A stretch of DNA of 64,000 bases from Thermomonas sp. (GCF_029945965.1 NZ_JAQSDO010000006.1:124001-188000); one strand, 5' to 3'; positions 1-10,361 are shown, numbered from the stretch's first letter. Program-made: numbers and translations. Notes: generated by a model not told the origin, from the sequence alone.

Positions 1-589
1 TGGCGACGCCGTCGTGTTCAGCCAGTCGTCCTTCGGCCGCCAGCTTGGCTACATGCACCAGCAACCGGTGCTCGACCTGCAGCACCCGCCGGGCAAGGCT
101 TTCCGCGGTATCACCGGCGAGTACCAGCACCGGCGCCTGGGCGATTACCGCACCGGCATCCAGTTCAGGAATCACGAAATGCATGCTGGCGCCGTGTTCG
201 GCATCGCTTGCCTCCAGCGCACGCGCATGCGTGTGCAGGCCGCGATATTTGGGCAGCAGTGAAGGATGGATGTTCAGCACGCGTCCGCGGAAGCGTTCGA
301 CGAATGCCGCGCCTAGGATGCGCATGTAGCCGGCGCAGATCACCCAATCCGGAGTTGTAGCTGCCACTGCGTCGGCTAGATCGGCATCGAATGCCTCGCG
401 GGATGCGTACTCCTTGGGCACGCGCGACCAGCGCAATGGCTCGGGAACGCGCTGCAGCGCGAACGCAGCCGGCTTGTCGGAGAACACACCGACGACCTGT
501 GCATCCAGCTGGCCGGCATCGATGGCATCCAGCAATGCCTGCAGGTTGCTACCGCTACCGGAGGCTAGGACGGTGATACGCGCAGTCAT
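1..589 (-). CDS. purN: Phosphoribosylglycinamide formyltransferase PurN (3' end cut by window edge)
   Basis: Transfers a formyl group from 10-formyl-THF to GAR in the third step of de novo purine synthesis, in the cytoplasm. The ATG is at 589 and the frame stays open to base 1, giving about 196 residues, so only the last residues are missing. The glycine-rich ASGSGSN loop is at residues 9-15. The catalytic Asn106 and His108 lie in NIHPSLLPKYRG, and a later ELDAG carries the conserved Asp. It follows purM by 18 bases on the same strand, the usual purMN operon. Identification is firm. Confidence 0.95.
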   Translation of the reverse strand, partial: MTARITVLASGSGSNLQALLDAIDAGQLDAQVVGVFSDKPAAFALQRVPEPLRWSRVPKEYASREAFDADLADAVAATTPDWVICAGYMRILGAAFVERFRGRVLNIHPSLLPKYRGLHTHARALEASDAEHGASMHFVIPELDAGAVIAQAPVLVLAGDTAESLARRVLQVEHRLLVHVAKLAAEGRLAEHDGVA

Positions 590-607
590 GGGAGTGAGGC
601 TGCGTTC

Positions 608-1642
608 TCAACCAATCCGCACACGCTCACCACCTGCATGCGCCACGACCTGCCCGATCGGCCGATGGGCCAGGCCCATGCGGTCGAGGTCGGCGGACAC
701 CGCTGCGACATCATCCGGCGCCAGCACCAGCACAAATCCAATCCCGCAGTTGAAGGTCCGCCACATTTCCGCGGCCGGCACCGCGCCTTCGCGCTGCAGC
801 CAGTCGAACACTGGCGGCAGCACGATGGCACTGGCCTCGATGTCCAGCGCTAGTCCGTCAGGAATCACCCGGATGATGTTCTCGGTCAGGCCACCACCGG
901 TGATGTGCGCCATTGCATGCGGTTCGTGCAGCGACAGCAGTTCCAGTATTGGTTTCACGTAGAGCTTGGTCGGCGCCATCAAGGCGTCGATCAGGCTGAT
1001 GCCGCCAAGATCCAGATCGCCCGGCCGGCCGGCGCGATCAAAGATCCTGCGCACCAGCGAATAACCATTCGAGTGCGGGCCGCTGGAGGCGATGCCGACC
1101 AGCACATCGCCGGCTTGGACATTGCTGCCATCGATCAGCTTCGATTTTTCCACCGCGGCCACGCAGAAACCGGCCAGGTCGTATTCGCCAGGCGCGTACA
1201 TGTCTGGCATCTCTGCGGTTTCGCCGCCAATCAGCGCGCAGCCGGACTCGGTGCAACCGGCTGCTATGCCGCCGACGACTGCCACGGTGGTATCGATGTC
1301 CAGCTTGCCGGTTGCGAAATAGTCGAGGAAAAACAGTGGCTCGGCGCCTTGCACCAGTACGTCGTTCACGCACATCGCGACCAGGTCGATGCCGATGGTG
1401 TCGTGACGGCCGTATTGCTGGGCCAGCTTGAGCTTTGTGCCGACGCCGTCGGTACCCGAGACCAGCACCGGCTCGCGATACTTGCCGGACAGGTCGAACA
1501 GCGCACCGAATCCGCCTAGCCCGCCCATCACTTCGGGCCGGAAGCTGCGCCGCACCAGCGGCTTGATGCGCTCGACGAGTTCATTGCCGGCATCGATATC
1601 GACGCCTGCATCGCGGTAGGTCAGGGGAGTGGGTTGGGTCAC
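608..1642 (-). CDS. purM: Phosphoribosylformylglycinamidine cyclo-ligase PurM
   Basis: Closes the imidazole ring of AIR from FGAM and ATP, the fifth step of purine synthesis. The product is 344 residues, matching the family (E. coli 345). It shows [12 protein letters not shown] near the N-terminus, then the GTDGVGTK and GGETAEMP motifs of the ATP-binding AIRS fold. I chose the GTG at 1642 because GAGG lies just upstream and TYRDAGVDI falls at the family position. An ATG at 1687 has no visible ribosome site and would add 15 atypical residues. First gene of purMN. Confidence 0.95.
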   Translation of the reverse strand: MTQPTPLTYRDAGVDIDAGNELVERIKPLVRRSFRPEVMGGLGGFGALFDLSGKYREPVLVSGTDGVGTKLKLAQQYGRHDTIGIDLVAMCVNDVLVQGAEPLFFLDYFATGKLDIDTTVAVVGGIAAGCTESGCALIGGETAEMPDMYAPGEYDLAGFCVAAVEKSKLIDGSNVQAGDVLVGIASSGPHSNGYSLVRRIFDRAGRPGDLDLGGISLIDALMAPTKLYVKPILELLSLHEPHAMAHITGGGLTENIIRVIPDGLALDIEASAIVLPPVFDWLQREGAVPAAEMWRTFNCGIGFVLVLAPDDVAAVSADLDRMGLAHRPIGQVVAHAGGERVRIG

Positions 1643-1782
1643 GGAGGCCTCGACGCGTTGGCGCGAGCGCGCCTGCAAGTCCGCCATTTTAACGTGAAGG
1701 CCGTCCCGGCGTGGACGTGCTGGCCCCGCTGCGGCACCATTCCCCCATGCCGGGCATCGTGCCGGGCAAGGACAGTCAGGCG

Positions 1783-2952
1783 ATGCAAGGATTGAGTCAC
1801 GGGTTGCGGCGGACATCATGGTTGCTGTTGGCGGTGTCACTACTGCTTGCCAGCGGGCTGGCTACTGCCCAGCGCACGGAAGGTGACCGGGCGTCGGCCA
1901 CGGGTGCTTACGAGGCCGAAACCAGCGTGCGCAACCAGACTGACGGGGAGCGCGGAGCAGCCTTCGGGCGAGCGCTGGCGCAGGTGTTGGCCAGCGCCAC
2001 CGGCGACACCGCTGCGGCATCGCGACCGGGCGTGCGCGAGGAGCTGGCCAAGGCCAAGGACTACGTCGACGGATACGACTATCGGCAGGACGAAGGCGTG
2101 TCGGCCAACGGCTCGCCGAGTTTCAAGACCATCCTGGTCACGCGCTTCAAGCGCGATGCCGTGGACAGCCTGGTCGGGATGCTCGGGTTGCCGGTGTGGC
2201 CGCTGCCGCGCGCCAAGCCGGTGCTGTGGCTGGCGATCGACGATGGCAGTGGTGCGCGCTTGGTCGGGTTGGCCCAGGCCAATGCCGCACGCTCGGTGCT
2301 GGACCAGGCCAACGCGCGCGGTTTCGCGCTCGGCCTGCCGGGTGGTAATGCAGCCGAGCAGGCGGCAGTGGGCGCGATCTGGCGCGGCGATACCGCGGCC
2401 ATCGCCAGCCTGTCGAGTCGCTACAGCCCGCCGATGCAATTGCTGGGCAAGTTGTACCGCGGCGCAGGTGGTTGGGTCGCGGACTGGACCTTCGTCGACA
2501 AGGGCAAGGTCCTGTCGCAATGGGCCACCAGCAGCCCGGATGCACGCCGCGCCATGAGCGGCGGTGCCGATGGTGCTGCCAATGCGCTGTTCAAGCGTTA
2601 TGCCAAATCCGGCAGCGGCGGTCCTCCCGGCAGGTTTCGCGTGCGCATCCTGGGCGTGGCCAGTGCCGACGATTACATGCGCCTGGCTGGCTACCTGGAC
2701 GGTCTTTCGATCGTGAGGCGCGTACAGCCGGTATTCGCAACCGGAGATACGCTGGAACTGGAGCTTGACCTGGCTACCGGCGTGGATGGCTTCGCGCGCT
2801 ACGTGGGGCGCAATGGCGTTTTGTTGCAAGTCGACAACAGCGTCGGCAACGGCAATCCGGTCGACGCTGGAGACGGAGTATCGGCGGGTACCCCGAGTTC
2901 ACTGCCTGCAGCAGGCGTAACCACCTTCCGCCTTGGTGGCCGGGAATACTGA
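1783..2952 (+). CDS. DUF2066 domain-containing exported protein
   Basis: A 389-residue protein with an N-terminal hydrophobic segment ([17 protein letters not shown]) that reads as a signal peptide, so periplasmic or envelope location is inferred. The body matches my recollection of the DUF2066 family, which sits divergent from purM and upstream of a permease and hda in many gammaproteobacteria. Its function is unknown. The ATG at 1783 places the hydrophobic stretch at the extreme N-terminus; an in-frame ATG at 1747 has no better ribosome site. The stop overlaps the start of the next gene (TGATG), suggesting translational coupling to the permease. Confidence 0.8.
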   Translation: MQGLSHGLRRTSWLLLAVSLLLASGLATAQRTEGDRASATGAYEAETSVRNQTDGERGAAFGRALAQVLASATGDTAAASRPGVREELAKAKDYVDGYDYRQDEGVSANGSPSFKTILVTRFKRDAVDSLVGMLGLPVWPLPRAKPVLWLAIDDGSGARLVGLAQANAARSVLDQANARGFALGLPGGNAAEQAAVGAIWRGDTAAIASLSSRYSPPMQLLGKLYRGAGGWVADWTFVDKGKVLSQWATSSPDARRAMSGGADGAANALFKRYAKSGSGGPPGRFRVRILGVASADDYMRLAGYLDGLSIVRRVQPVFATGDTLELELDLATGVDGFARYVGRNGVLLQVDNSVGNGNPVDAGDGVSAGTPSSLPAAGVTTFRLGGREY

Positions 2953-4124
2953 TGGCCCACGACATGGGAAGCGACCTGGGCGGTATCGCGGATTTCCTGC
3001 GCCGCTTGCAGTGGACGGCACTCAGCTTGGGCGTGCTGGGTCTGGTGTGGCTGCTGGCGCCGATCCTGAGTCCGTTCGTGTTTGCCGCCCTGCTGGGCTG
3101 GCTGGGTGATCCGCTGGTCGACCGACTGGAACGCGCGGGGCGTTCACGCAATACCGCGGTGATCATGGTGTTCAGCGTGATGTGCCTGGTGCTGATCCTC
3201 GCGCTGGTGATCCTGGTGCCCTTGCTTGAGCGTCAGGTCCTGACCCTGATGGAATCGCTGCCGCGCTATCGCGACTGGTTCATCGGCACGGCGCTGCCAT
3301 GGCTGGAACAGCGAACCGGGCTGCAGATCCTGGCCTGGCTCGACCCGAGTCGCCTTTTCATCCTGATCCGTGAACATTGGGAAGAGGCTGGTGGCTTCGC
3401 CACGACGGTGCTCGGTTATGTGTCGCGCTCGGGTTTTGCAGTGCTCGGCATGGTGGCCAACATCGTGTTGTTACCAGTGCTGACATTTTTCTTCTTGCGC
3501 GACTGGGACCTGCTGGTGGGGCGCGTCGGCGCACTCATTCCGCGCGATCATTTCAGCATCGTGCGCAAGCTGGCGATGGAGTCTGACGCGGTACTCGGCG
3601 GCTTCCTGCGCGGGCAAATGCTGGTGATGCTGATCATGGGCGTGCTGTATGGCGTCGGCCTGTGGTGGATTGGCCTGGACCTGGGCATCCTGATCGGCCT
3701 GATCGGCGGCCTATTGACCTTCGTTCCTTACTTGGGGCCGGCGACGGTCATCGTGCTCGGCAGTATTGCTGCATTGGTGCAGTTCGGGGATTGGCAGCAT
3801 CTTGCCGGCGTAGCCGTGGTGTTCACGATTGGCCAGGTGATCGAAAGTTACTTGCTGACCCCGAAACTGGTCGGCGACCGCATCGGCCTGCATCCGATGG
3901 CGGTGATTTTCGCGGTGCTCGCCGGTGGCCAGTTGTTCGGGTTCCTCGGCATGCTGCTGGCATTGCCGGTCGCGGCAGTGGCGAACGTGCTGCTGCACTA
4001 TGCGCATGAACGCTATACCGGAAGCCGGCTATATGCGGGCGAACGGCCGCCGATCCTGCTGCACGAAGGCCTTGACGATGCACCCGATGCCGCGTTGACC
4101 AACGACGAAACTCCAGCGGCCTGA
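2952..4124 (+). CDS. AI-2E family transporter (PerM-like permease)
   Basis: A polytopic inner-membrane protein of 390 residues. Hydrophobic segments occur at about residues 17-45, 65-90, 150-180 and 215-240, with more between about 245 and 345, including the typical pattern GLIGGLLTFVPYLGP. The family exports small molecules. Autoinducer-2 is the named substrate for some members, but many PerM proteins have other or unknown substrates, so the ligand here is open. The start overlaps the DUF2066 stop by one base, and hda follows after one base, so the three are likely one transcript. Confidence 0.88.
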   Translation: MAHDMGSDLGGIADFLRRLQWTALSLGVLGLVWLLAPILSPFVFAALLGWLGDPLVDRLERAGRSRNTAVIMVFSVMCLVLILALVILVPLLERQVLTLMESLPRYRDWFIGTALPWLEQRTGLQILAWLDPSRLFILIREHWEEAGGFATTVLGYVSRSGFAVLGMVANIVLLPVLTFFFLRDWDLLVGRVGALIPRDHFSIVRKLAMESDAVLGGFLRGQMLVMLIMGVLYGVGLWWIGLDLGILIGLIGGLLTFVPYLGPATVIVLGSIAALVQFGDWQHLAGVAVVFTIGQVIESYLLTPKLVGDRIGLHPMAVIFAVLAGGQLFGFLGMLLALPVAAVANVLLHYAHERYTGSRLYAGERPPILLHEGLDDAPDAALTNDETPAA

Positions 4125-4125
4125 G

Positions 4126-4836
4126 ATGGCGCGGAGCCAACCACTGGTACCGCAGTTGCCGCTGGCACTGCGCTTTCCGCCCGAGCAACGCTTGGCAACT
4201 TATGTCGGCGCGGCCAGTGGCGTGATCGAGCGCCTGCAGTTGCTGGCCGAGGGCGGTATGCCTGATGCGCTTTACCTGCAAGGCAGCAACGGCAGCGGCA
4301 AGACCCACCTACTGCTCGGCACCTGTGCCGCTGCCGAGGCAGCAGGCAAACGCCCGCAGTACCTCTCGCTTGCACGTGTGCGCGGACATGCGCGTGATGC
4401 GTTCGTAGGGTTCGAACATGCGGATCTGGTGGCGCTGGACGACCTGGATGCGATCAGCGGCGAGCATGACGACGAAGTCGCCCTGTTCGATCTGCACAAC
4501 CGCCTGCGCGATGCCGGGGTCGGGTTGATTTATTCGGCAGTTCCGGCGCCCGCCATGTTGCAGGTGACGCTTCCAGACCTGCGTTCGCGGTTGGCGCAAT
4601 GCACCCTGGTGCCCTTGCGCGCGCTGGATGATGCCGGTCGCGCGGCAGTGTTGCGCCAGCGCGCGGCATCGCGCGGATTGGCCTTCGATGAGGCCGCGCT
4701 GGACTGGCTGCTGACCCGCTGCAGCCGCGACCTGTCCGACTTGACCGCGATGTTCGAACAGATTGATCGGGCATCGCTGGCGGCGCAGCGACGGATTACC
4801 GTGCCGTTCCTGCGTCAGTTGCTCGACACCGCCTGA
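4126..4836 (+). CDS. hda: DnaA regulatory inactivator Hda
   Basis: A DnaA-paralogous AAA+ protein that, with the sliding clamp, stimulates hydrolysis of DnaA-ATP and prevents over-initiation. At 236 residues it has family length. The Walker A motif GSNGSGKTH is at residues 53-61 and Walker B VALDDLD at 102-108; it lacks the DNA-binding domain IV of DnaA. An N-terminal PQLPLALRF segment contains a QLPL-type clamp-binding motif. It starts one base after the permease stop. Its last 22 bases overlap the convergent murU gene. Confidence 0.93.
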   Translation: MARSQPLVPQLPLALRFPPEQRLATYVGAASGVIERLQLLAEGGMPDALYLQGSNGSGKTHLLLGTCAAAEAAGKRPQYLSLARVRGHARDAFVGFEHADLVALDDLDAISGEHDDEVALFDLHNRLRDAGVGLIYSAVPAPAMLQVTLPDLRSRLAQCTLVPLRALDDAGRAAVLRQRAASRGLAFDEAALDWLLTRCSRDLSDLTAMFEQIDRASLAAQRRITVPFLRQLLDTA

Positions 4837-5540
4837 ACTTCGGTTGTTAGAGCTTCATCAAGCAACTGCAAGCGTTCGGGTGTGCCGACATCGGTCCAGC
4901 GCCCGCGGTGGTGCGCTCCGGTCACTGCGCCGCGGGCCATCGCCGCGCGCAACAAGGGAGCGAGCTTGAAGCGCGGCGGGGTCAGCTTGGTCCCGGCAAC
5001 ATCACCGATGACGGCGCGCCAGTCGGTAAGCAGCGATGCGCGGTACATGCCGATGCCGGAGAACGTCAGCCGTGTGTCGCCACCGGAATGCACATGGTCA
5101 TCATTGCCCAAGGCGAAATCGCCACGCGGGTTGTGCACGGGATTGTCGACCAGCAGCAGGTGCGCGTCGCCCTCGGGTTCGCGCGGGAGCGAGGCGAAAT
5201 TCACGTCGCACCAGATATCGCCATTGACCGCGATGAACGGTGCGTCGCCCAGCCATTGAAGGGCATTGCACATGCCGCCGCCGGTTTCCAGCGGTGTACT
5301 GCCTTCATACGCGTAATGGATATGCAGGCCCCAGCGTGAGCCGTTGCCCAATACCTGCGGGAACTGGTCGGCCAGCCATGAGGTATTGACCACGACTCCA
5401 TCAACGCCGACCGCCGCGAGTTTCTCCAAATGCCATTCGATCAGGCGCTTGCCACCAACACTGAGCAGGGGCTTGGGCGTGCTTTCGGTCAGCGGGCGCA
5501 TGCGTTCGCCCAGGCCCGCCGCGAACACCAGGGCTTTCAC
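4815..5540 (-). CDS. murU: N-acetylmuramate alpha-1-phosphate uridylyltransferase MurU
   Basis: A 241-residue sugar-1-phosphate nucleotidyltransferase. The N-terminal AAGLGERMRPLTESTPKPLL is the nucleotide-binding signature and VNGDIWCDV carries the metal-binding Asp. In Pseudomonas, MurU turns MurNAc-1-phosphate into UDP-MurNAc, a recycling bypass of the fosfomycin-sensitive MurA step. The neighbour here is the matching kinase AmgK, which supports MurU over other NTP-transferases. It starts with GTG at 5540, and that GTGA overlaps the amgK stop by four bases. The 3' end overlaps hda. Confidence 0.88.
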   Translation of the reverse strand: MKALVFAAGLGERMRPLTESTPKPLLSVGGKRLIEWHLEKLAAVGVDGVVVNTSWLADQFPQVLGNGSRWGLHIHYAYEGSTPLETGGGMCNALQWLGDAPFIAVNGDIWCDVNFASLPREPEGDAHLLLVDNPVHNPRGDFALGNDDHVHSGGDTRLTFSGIGMYRASLLTDWRAVIGDVAGTKLTPPRFKLAPLLRAAMARGAVTGAHHRGRWTDVGTPERLQLLDEALTTEVQAVSSN

Positions 5541-6613
5541 GCCGGCGCCACGGCCTGCAACCGTGCGACCGCGGGTTTCACTTTGTGCTCGATGAAGCGA
5601 CGCAGTCCCGACAGCTCCGGGTAACGCGGGAGCACGCCATCGAGATAGATGAAGAAGCGTGGCACGTCGGCCAGGTATTTGGGTTTGCCGTCGCGATGAT
5701 GCAGGCGGGCGAAGATTCCGATCACCTTCAGGTGTCGTTGCACGCCAATAAGTTCCGCGTCGCGCATGAATTGCACCAGCGGCGGTACCGGCAGGCCGGC
5801 TTCGGTCGCGCGGGCGTGGTAAAGCTCCAGCCAGATGGATACGCGCAGCCGTGGCCAGCTCAGGAATGCATCCTTGAACAGGCTCAGCGCGTCATAGGCG
5901 ATCGGACCGCGCACCGCATCCTGGAAATCGAGTACCGCCGGGCCATCGGGGGCACCATCCTCCAGCCGGGCCTGCACGGGCATCAGGTTGCGTGGCATGA
6001 AGTCGCGATGGACCAGCACCTGCGGTTGCGCCAGCGCGTTGTCGATCAGCACGCGATAGGCGTCATCCAGCGTCTGCATGTCGTCGCGGTCCAGGTTCAT
6101 GCCGAGGTGGTGGCCGCAAAACCATTCGTCGAACAGGTGCAATTCGCGCGCCAGCATTGCATCGTCGTAGCCGGGCAGGTCGGCCGGCGGGGCGATCGCC
6201 TGCAGCTTCAGCAGCTGGCTGATTGCATGGTCGAACAACAGGTCGGCATTGCCGGTGTCGATCACGTGCAGGTAAGTGTCCGGGCCCAGGTCTTCCAGCA
6301 ACAGGAAGCCGGCCTCGACATCCTGCGCCAGCACGCCCGGTACGCGCACGCCGCCGGATTCCAGCAAGGTGCGAATCTTCAGCCACGGCCGCACGTCATC
6401 CTGGTCCGGCGGCGAATCCATGACGATGGCGCTCTTCAAGAGGCCGGTGCCGTCTGGGGTATGCACCCGCCAGTAGCTGCGGAAGCCGGCATCCATCGAC
6501 GCGCGCACCGGATTGGCATCGGGGTCGCCCAACACCGCGCGGGTCCAGACAGTGCGCGCGGCGGCGCGGGGGTCGCGTGCGTTGGAGTCTTGGATCGCTT
6601 CGGGCTCGCTCAT
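5537..6613 (-). CDS. amgK: N-acetylmuramate/N-acetylglucosamine 1-kinase AmgK
   Basis: An aminoglycoside-phosphotransferase-fold kinase of 358 residues. In the characterised family it phosphorylates the anomeric carbon of MurNAc and GlcNAc released during wall turnover. The catalytic loop VHRDFMPRNLM and the following LDFQDAVRGP (metal-binding Asp) are clear. The ATG at 6613 gives the family N-terminus; the frame is open further upstream but that stretch lies antisense to the end of cysK. It overlaps murU by four bases, so both steps of the bypass are translated together. Confidence 0.88.
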   Translation of the reverse strand: MSEPEAIQDSNARDPRAAARTVWTRAVLGDPDANPVRASMDAGFRSYWRVHTPDGTGLLKSAIVMDSPPDQDDVRPWLKIRTLLESGGVRVPGVLAQDVEAGFLLLEDLGPDTYLHVIDTGNADLLFDHAISQLLKLQAIAPPADLPGYDDAMLARELHLFDEWFCGHHLGMNLDRDDMQTLDDAYRVLIDNALAQPQVLVHRDFMPRNLMPVQARLEDGAPDGPAVLDFQDAVRGPIAYDALSLFKDAFLSWPRLRVSIWLELYHARATEAGLPVPPLVQFMRDAELIGVQRHLKVIGIFARLHHRDGKPKYLADVPRFFIYLDGVLPRYPELSGLRRFIEHKVKPAVARLQAVAPA

Positions 6614-6692
6614 GGGTGAAGGGTAAACCGCCAGATCAATCCAGGCGACCGGGTACGAGGAAAAAAATGTCGAAATCACCGACCTCCGTGCT

Positions 6693-7652
6693 TCAGCCCA
6701 GCGCTGCCAACCACTCGTCATCCGAGCCATCGTTGACACCTTCGAACAGGAAGGTCGACAGGTAACGTTCTCCGGTGTCGGGCAACATCGCCAATAGCAC
6801 CGTGTCTTCCGGGGCAGTGTCCGCGACCCGCAATGCCGCCGCCACCGTAGCGCCAGCCGAGATGCCGACGAACAGGCCTTCCTCCTGCGCCAGCCGGCGC
6901 GAGGTATCACGCGCGACCACATCATCGATCGCGATGTTGTCATCGAAGATCTTGCGGTCGAGGACGTCGGGGATGAAGTCCGGGGTCCAGCCCTGGATCT
7001 TGTGGGGATGCCATTCGTCGCCAGCCAGCAATGCCGCAACCGCCGGTTCCGTGGTGACGATCTTCAGGCCCGGTCTTGCCGCCTTGAGCACGCGCCCGGC
7101 GCCGCTCATGGTGCCACCGGTGCCCCAGCCGCTGACGAAATAATCCAGCCGCTTGCCAGCGAAGTCGCTCAGGATCTCAGGTCCGGTGGTCGAGGCGTGG
7201 TAGTCGGGATTGGCCGGATTGCGGAATTGGTTGGCATACAACCAGCCATGTTTCGCGGCGAGTTCTTCGGCCTTGCGCACCATGCCGGAACCGCGTTCGG
7301 CGGCCGGGGTCAGGATCACCTTGGCGCCATACGCGCGCATCAGCTTGCGACGTTCGATAGAGAAGCTCTCCGCCATCGTCGCGACGAAGTTGTAGCCGCG
7401 TGCGGCACAGACCATGGCCAGTGCGACGCCGGTATTACCGGAGGTTGCCTCGATCACGGTGTCGCCGGGCTTTAGCAGGCCCTTGGCTTCGGCGTCCAGG
7501 ATGATCGCGATTGCCAGCCGGTCCTTGACCGAACCGCCTGGATTGAACGATTCGACCTTCGCATAGAGAGTCACGTGCTTGGGTGCGATCCGGTGCAGCT
7601 TGACGATGGGGGTAGAACCGATGGTGTCGAGGATGCTGTCGTACAGGCTCAT
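6693..7652 (-). CDS. cysK: Cysteine synthase A (O-acetylserine sulfhydrylase)
   Basis: A PLP enzyme making cysteine from O-acetylserine and sulfide. It has 319 residues. The PLP lysine is in NPGGSVKDR and the substrate loop is EATSGNTG, followed by VSGWGTGGTMSG, which binds the PLP phosphate. The ATG at 7652 is preceded by a CTGGGA ribosome site and gives the family N-terminus SLYDSILDTIGSTP. It lies 58 bases downstream of cysG on the same strand, probably co-transcribed, so sulfide use is coupled to supply of the siroheme needed to make it. Confidence 0.94.
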   Translation of the reverse strand: MSLYDSILDTIGSTPIVKLHRIAPKHVTLYAKVESFNPGGSVKDRLAIAIILDAEAKGLLKPGDTVIEATSGNTGVALAMVCAARGYNFVATMAESFSIERRKLMRAYGAKVILTPAAERGSGMVRKAEELAAKHGWLYANQFRNPANPDYHASTTGPEILSDFAGKRLDYFVSGWGTGGTMSGAGRVLKAARPGLKIVTTEPAVAALLAGDEWHPHKIQGWTPDFIPDVLDRKIFDDNIAIDDVVARDTSRRLAQEEGLFVGISAGATVAAALRVADTAPEDTVLLAMLPDTGERYLSTFLFEGVNDGSDDEWLAALG

Positions 7653-7710
7653 GTCTATTCCCAGGAAAGAGGCAAGAAAAGTGGCAAGCAATGCAGGTGG
7701 TTCAAGCTGG

Positions 7711-9198
7711 TCAGGCAGCCTGGGCGATGTCGCCGATGTGGGCCATTGCGGGCGTGCCATCACATCCTGCACCAGCGGTTGTTAAGGCCTCGCTGCCGAA
7801 CCAGTGCAGGCGCGTGGCCAGCACCGCCACCTCACCGACGATCAGCAGCGCGGGTGCGCATACCTTGTGTGAACGCGCCAGCTCGGGCAAAGCGGACAAT
7901 TTCCCGGCAATCACGCGCTGCTCCGGCCGGCTGCCGTTCTCGATGATCGCGAACGGCGTGGATGGCACACGACCGTGTGCAACCAGTTGGTCGCGGATGC
8001 GTTCCAGCCCGGACACGCCCATGTAGAACGCGAGCGTCTGGTTGCCCGTGGCCAGTGACGCCCAGTCGAGGCGGTCCAGCGATGCCTGTCCGTGCGCGGT
8101 CACCAGTTGCAACGATTGCGCATGCTCGCGATGGGTCAGCGGGATGCCGGCATACGCGGCGCATGCCAGCGCGGCGGTAATCCCCGGCACCACTTCGAAG
8201 ACGATACCTGCAGCCTGCAGCGCTTCCAACTCTTCGCCGCCACGTCCGAACACAAAGGCATCGCCACCTTTCAATCGCACCACCCGCTTGCCGGCCTTGG
8301 CGTGTTCGATCAGTAGCGCGTTGATCTGACTCTGGCTGGTGCCGCCTTCGCCGACCAGCTTGCCGACGCTGATGCGTTCGGCGTCGCGGCGCGCGAGTGC
8401 CAGCACCTCGTCGCTGACCAGCCTGTCATGCAGGATCACATCCGCTTCGTTCAGCACACGCAGGCCGCGCAGGGTCAGCAGGCCCGGATCGCCCGGACCA
8501 GCGCCGACCAATGCCACCGATCCTTGCGTGGCGAGCACATCGTCCGCGCGCAGGGCCTGGTCGAAGGCATGTTCGGCAGCGATGTGCTGGCGCTTGCGCA
8601 GCAACGCCTGCAACGGGCCAGCCAGCAGCCGCGCGAAGCCGCGACGGCGCGCGCCTAACTCCGGCCAGCGTGTACGGATGCGCTGGCGATGCCGGGTCAG
8701 CAGCTCGGCAAGCACGCCGAAGGATTCGTCGAACTGGGTTTCCAGTTGCTCGCGCACCAGCCGTGCCAGCATCGGCGCGCCGCCACCGCTTGAGATCGCG
8801 ACCTGCAAGGGGCCACGAGTGATCCGGGCCGGCATGTGGAAACGCGAGGCATCGGCATCGTCCACGGCATTGGCCCAGATCCGGCGCGTATCGGCAGCAG
8901 CGACCACGGCGTGGTTGGTGTCGGGGTCGTCGGTCGCGGCAATCGTCAGCCAGACATCGTCCAGCCATGTGGGGGCGAATTCGCCGGCCAGATGCACGAT
9001 GCGTCCCTGCTGCACCCATTGCGCCAGCGTCGTCACCAGTTCCGGTGCGCCGATCACAACCAACGCGCCGGCTTCCAGCAGGGCCTCGCATTTGCGCTGG
9101 GCGACGCTGCCGCCGCCCACCACCAGCACGCGGCGACCGCGCAGGTCGGTGAACACAGGGAACAACGGTGGCGATGTGGTTTGCAGGGTGGCAGGCAT
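7711..9198 (-). CDS. cysG: Siroheme synthase CysG (trifunctional)
   Basis: A 495-residue fusion. The N-terminal half is the NAD-dependent precorrin-2 dehydrogenase/sirohydrochlorin ferrochelatase, with a Rossmann motif [13 protein letters not shown] near residue 24 and the [11 protein letters not shown] motif near 136. The C-terminal half, from about residue 228 ([16 protein letters not shown]), is the SAM-dependent uroporphyrinogen-III methyltransferase. It is somewhat longer than E. coli CysG (457), mostly in the linker. The product is siroheme, the cofactor of CysI. It is divergent from cysB, the likely activator. Confidence 0.94.
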   Translation of the reverse strand: MPATLQTTSPPLFPVFTDLRGRRVLVVGGGSVAQRKCEALLEAGALVVIGAPELVTTLAQWVQQGRIVHLAGEFAPTWLDDVWLTIAATDDPDTNHAVVAAADTRRIWANAVDDADASRFHMPARITRGPLQVAISSGGGAPMLARLVREQLETQFDESFGVLAELLTRHRQRIRTRWPELGARRRGFARLLAGPLQALLRKRQHIAAEHAFDQALRADDVLATQGSVALVGAGPGDPGLLTLRGLRVLNEADVILHDRLVSDEVLALARRDAERISVGKLVGEGGTSQSQINALLIEHAKAGKRVVRLKGGDAFVFGRGGEELEALQAAGIVFEVVPGITAALACAAYAGIPLTHREHAQSLQLVTAHGQASLDRLDWASLATGNQTLAFYMGVSGLERIRDQLVAHGRVPSTPFAIIENGSRPEQRVIAGKLSALPELARSHKVCAPALLIVGEVAVLATRLHWFGSEALTTAGAGCDGTPAMAHIGDIAQAA

Positions 9199-9347
9199 GG
9201 GATGACGCTACATGCCGATCCTGCCGATCCCAAAATGATGACGGCGCCTGTGTTTATGTCGTCATGGCATAAGCCAAGTCTGGACATGGGTGCGCCGCTT
9301 GGTTATGTTTATCGCTTGATACGGATATAGCGATATATATTACCGCC
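9199..9347. promoter_or_regulatory. Divergent cysG/cysB intergenic region
   Basis: 149 bases hold the back-to-back promoters of cysG (-) and cysB (+). The cysB side is AT-rich, with an alternating TATATAT stretch around 9332-9340, about ten bases before the ATG and unusual in this GC-rich DNA. A LysR regulator often binds such a region to control itself and its neighbour, so CysB autoregulation is inferred. No operator could be defined confidently by eye. Confidence 0.35.
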
Positions 9348-10328
9348 ATGACCCTGACCCAGCTCCGCTATCTCGTGGCCATCGCCGATTCCGGCCTGAA
9401 TATCACCCAGGCCGCGGAACGTGTGCATGCCACCCAGCCCGGCCTGTCCAAGCAGCTCAAGCAGTTGGAGGATGAGCTGGGCTTCCAGCTGTTCATTCGC
9501 AAGGGGCGAAGCCTGGACTGCATCGCGCCGGCCGGTGGCCAGGTGATCGAGCATGCGCGCCGGGTACTGGCGGAAACCGCCAACATCCGCAGCTACGCCG
9601 CCAACGAGCGTGGCGAGCACAGCGGTCGCCTGTTGCTGGCGACTACCCATACCCAGGCCCGCTACGTGCTGCCGCCGGTGATCGCGGCGATCAAGCGCGA
9701 CTTCCCGCGGGTCAATGTCGACCTGCTGGCCGCCGGTGATTCCGAAGTGCTGGGCGCGCTCGACCAGGCCGACCTCGCCCTGATCAGCACTGCCGGCAGC
9801 GAGCCGCAGGGCGGCGTCGCGGTGCCGTTGTTCCGCTGGCGGCGGGTGCTGCTGGTGCAGGACACGCATCCACTCGCTGCACTTCAACGCGCACCGAGCC
9901 TGACCGAACTCGCACGGCATCCCTTGATCAGTTACGAGTCCTCGACGCGCGCGGACTCTTCGCTGCAGCGCGCCTTCGCCGGCGCCGGGGTCAGTCCGCA
10001 GGTGGCGATGACCGCGCGCGATGCCAACCTGATCAAGACCTATGTGCGTGCCGGATTGGGTGCCGGTCTGCTGGCGGAAATGGCGATCGGCCAGCGCGAG
10101 GATGCTGACCTTCGCATCCTGCCCGCGCCTGCCGAATTACCCGAGTGCATCACTTGGGCGGTGATCCCGCGTGGCCGCGTACTGCGCGACTATGCACTTG
10201 CATTGCTGCATGGTTTGGCCCCGCAACTCGACCGGCGCGATCTGCGCCGTGTTCTGGAAGGCAACCAGGAGGCAAGCTGGCCGCAGCCGCCACACTGGAT
10301 GGAATTACGCCAGCCAATCGCGGCCTGA
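9348..10328 (+). CDS. cysB: LysR-family regulator CysB
   Basis: A 326-residue LysR regulator. The N-terminal winged helix shows ITQAAERVHATQPGLSKQLKQLEDELG. The effector domain is of the CysB/Cbl type, with a TTHTQARYVLP segment that in CysB proteins contacts the sulfate or acetylserine ligand. It lies inside a sulfate-assimilation block, divergent from cysG-cysK and convergent with cysJIH, which fits an activator of these genes under sulfur limitation. The paralog Cbl is the main alternative name. Confidence 0.9.
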   Translation: MTLTQLRYLVAIADSGLNITQAAERVHATQPGLSKQLKQLEDELGFQLFIRKGRSLDCIAPAGGQVIEHARRVLAETANIRSYAANERGEHSGRLLLATTHTQARYVLPPVIAAIKRDFPRVNVDLLAAGDSEVLGALDQADLALISTAGSEPQGGVAVPLFRWRRVLLVQDTHPLAALQRAPSLTELARHPLISYESSTRADSSLQRAFAGAGVSPQVAMTARDANLIKTYVRAGLGAGLLAEMAIGQREDADLRILPAPAELPECITWAVIPRGRVLRDYALALLHGLAPQLDRRDLRRVLEGNQEASWPQPPHWMELRQPIAA

Positions 10329-10361
10329 TCGCGCGCTCGTTTCGCAACTGCATGCCGCCGA

